Positions 62,573 to 64,000 of a DNA stretch of 64,000 nucleotides are shown here, in pieces. The translations under genes were made by a program, and so were the position numbers. Position 1 is the stretch's first letter, and every line of letters begins with the position of its first letter. Source of the DNA: Macrostomum hystrix (Eukaryota; Platyhelminthes; Macrostomidae); the NCBI GenBank assembly GCA_950097015.1, contig CATNEN010000033.1:1798001-1862000 (forward strand). Reading direction: 5' to 3'. The notes below the pieces were generated by a model. The model made no database searches, was not told the DNA's origin, and saw only the letters and a program-made list of their open reading frames with translations.

Positions 62573-63479
62573 AATGGGGCTGCTACGGAGTATGACCTCA
62601 GGGAAACAGGCAAATCTCAGGGACAATGACCTGAAGGATGCGATTTGAGCTGATTTTAGAATTTTCTAGCTAGAATTTTTTTATTATTACTGACAGTAGC
62701 GCGGCTAGCTCTCAAATGCAGCCGTATTGTGGCAAAACGGAGTCACATGACACCCTAATGGTACAGAGATTGAGCTTGTCCAGCAACATTACAGCTTGAA
62801 GAATATTGCGGGATAGCGGAATAGGACATGCAGAATGTATTCAAATGCTTGCCCGCCTCTCTATCATTGTGTCCTGAGGGAAGCATAACTGATGTCCCGC
62901 CAATGTCTCCCATCTGGTCAGTCGGCGCTCAGCGTGTAAGTGGAGCCATGTCTGTGATATGCTGCAGTAGAATGAGGCTGAAAATTGCTAATTTAATTCT
63001 GCACCTATGCTAGCAGAGTAACTTAAGTGTGCTCTGCGAATTCGCGTTTTGGCACGATTCGGAATGCATCGATATACTCCTATGAGCTGCGTGAGAGAGA
63101 GCAAAGAGCATAGCAAATACAACTCCCTTCTCTGTCTCCCGCTTCCTGAGCAGATTTGGAGAAGCAATAGGACTGCTGCTCACGGCATGGGTGAGGCGGG
63201 CCAGGGAAGCCTCGAGCAGCCGCTGGGCACAGATGCATTGAGCCTACTTAGGATACACTCGCATGGCAGCAGGGCTCTACTGGCAAGGGAGAAGGTCAGC
63301 TCAGGCAAGGAAAGGCCAGACAGGCGAGCACACAAGCTGGATTGAGGTCTGGGGAAGCCAGGGAGCGACCCCACCCCCTGCAGAAGCAGAAAACTGCAGC
63401 GCGGAATACACAGCAGAACTTTTAGGCAAACCTTAAGGCCCGGCTGCGACATCCACCCGCTCTGCCTTCCCTCCCAGCC
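62573..63479. other. No gene recognised
   Basis: Should be intron or 5' flank of VPS52. Neither strand shows the missing VPS52 N-terminus. A GC-richer stretch at 63120-63400 has open frames without recognised similarity. Confidence 0.45.
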
Positions 63480-63489
63480 TGACATCACC

Positions 63490-64000
63490 CCCTGCCTCAC
63501 TCCCATCAGCCTCTGCCTCACACTCCCATCAGCCCTGCCTCACACTCACATCAGCCCCTGCCTCACACTCCCATCAGCCCCTGCCTCACACTCACATCAG
63601 CCCCTGGCTCACACTCACATCAGCCCCTGCCTCACACTCCCATCAGCCCCTGCCTCACACTCCCATCAGCCTGCCTCACACTCCCATCAGCCTGCCTCAC
63701 ACTCCCATCAGCCTGCCTCACACTCCCATCAGCCTGCCTCACACTCCCATCAGCCCCTGCCTCACACTCCCATCAGCCTGCCTCACACTCCCATCAGCCT
63801 GCCTCACACTCCCATCAGCCCCTGCCTCACACTCACATCAGCCCCTGCCTCACACTCCCATCAGCCCTGCCTCACACTTCCATCAGCCCCTGCCTCACAC
63901 TCACATCAGCCGCTGCCTCACACTCCCATCAGCCCCTGCCTCACACTCACATCAGCCCCTGCCTCACACTCACATCAGCCCCTGCCTCACACTCCTCTCC
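63490..64000. repeat. 22-23-bp minisatellite reaching the window end (about 22 copies)
   Basis: Unit CCTCACACTCCCATCAGCCC with CTG, varying CCCATC/CACATC and CAGCCCCTG/CAGCCTG. It continues beyond the window. Confidence 0.93.

Noticed and set aside
63180-63521. Missing VPS52 N-terminal exon on the minus strand
   Set aside because: The translation lacks any VPS52-like sequence and runs into the terminal minisatellite.

Overview
This is metazoan nuclear DNA. Five conserved single-copy animal genes with consensus GT-AG introns can be rebuilt exon by exon, and the rest is eukaryotic transposable elements and tandem repeats. The mix of Crypton-like tyrosine recombinases, a Penelope-like element, Gypsy elements, non-LTR elements and intron-filling minisatellites would suit a repeat-rich spiralian such as a free-living flatworm, but the species cannot be proven from the sequence.

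Positions 1-18.3 kb are a transposon graveyard. Nearly every recognisable element lies on the + strand. There are one intact-looking and five broken Crypton-like elements, two Tc1/mariner-type transposases (one with full long terminal inverted repeats and a TA duplication), two dead non-LTR elements, a tRNA-derived SINE, several foldback (palindromic) repeats, and a fragment resembling a Rep-type helicase. Several pieces abut with no spacer. Three Crypton-like copies end in the same short C-terminal tail, which I did not expect and rate as a main novelty.

Positions 20-35.9 kb hold a decayed multi-exon gene whose last intron carries a complete, young Gypsy element (21460-25814, minus, 238-bp LTRs, GCACT duplication). 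A GC-rich LTR-like block follows at 26.9-27.9 kb. A second Gypsy element lies at 28841-33445 (minus, 185-bp LTRs that look identical, CCCCG duplication); its gag has a frameshift and its pol an amber stop. A non-autonomous element with TTAA duplications sits at 34.13-34.73 kb.

Positions 35.9-62.6 kb are gene-rich: PEX5 (peroxisomal import receptor, minus), WASH1 (Arp2/3 activator, minus), a TFCP2/LSF-type grainyhead-family transcription factor (minus), SPATA4 (CH-like sperm/ciliary protein, plus) and VPS52 (GARP/EARP subunit, minus, N-terminus not found). They are separate housekeeping or tissue genes, not an operon; WASH1 and VPS52 both serve endosome-Golgi traffic. SPATA4 and TFCP2 are divergent, SPATA4 and VPS52 convergent.

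The most striking property of the gene-rich part is that most introns are filled by a minisatellite with its own private repeat unit (18-41 bp). Some arrays start at, or repeatedly copy, the 5' splice site; some have higher-order structure; and one has been invaded by a Penelope-like element with a GIY-YIG endonuclease.
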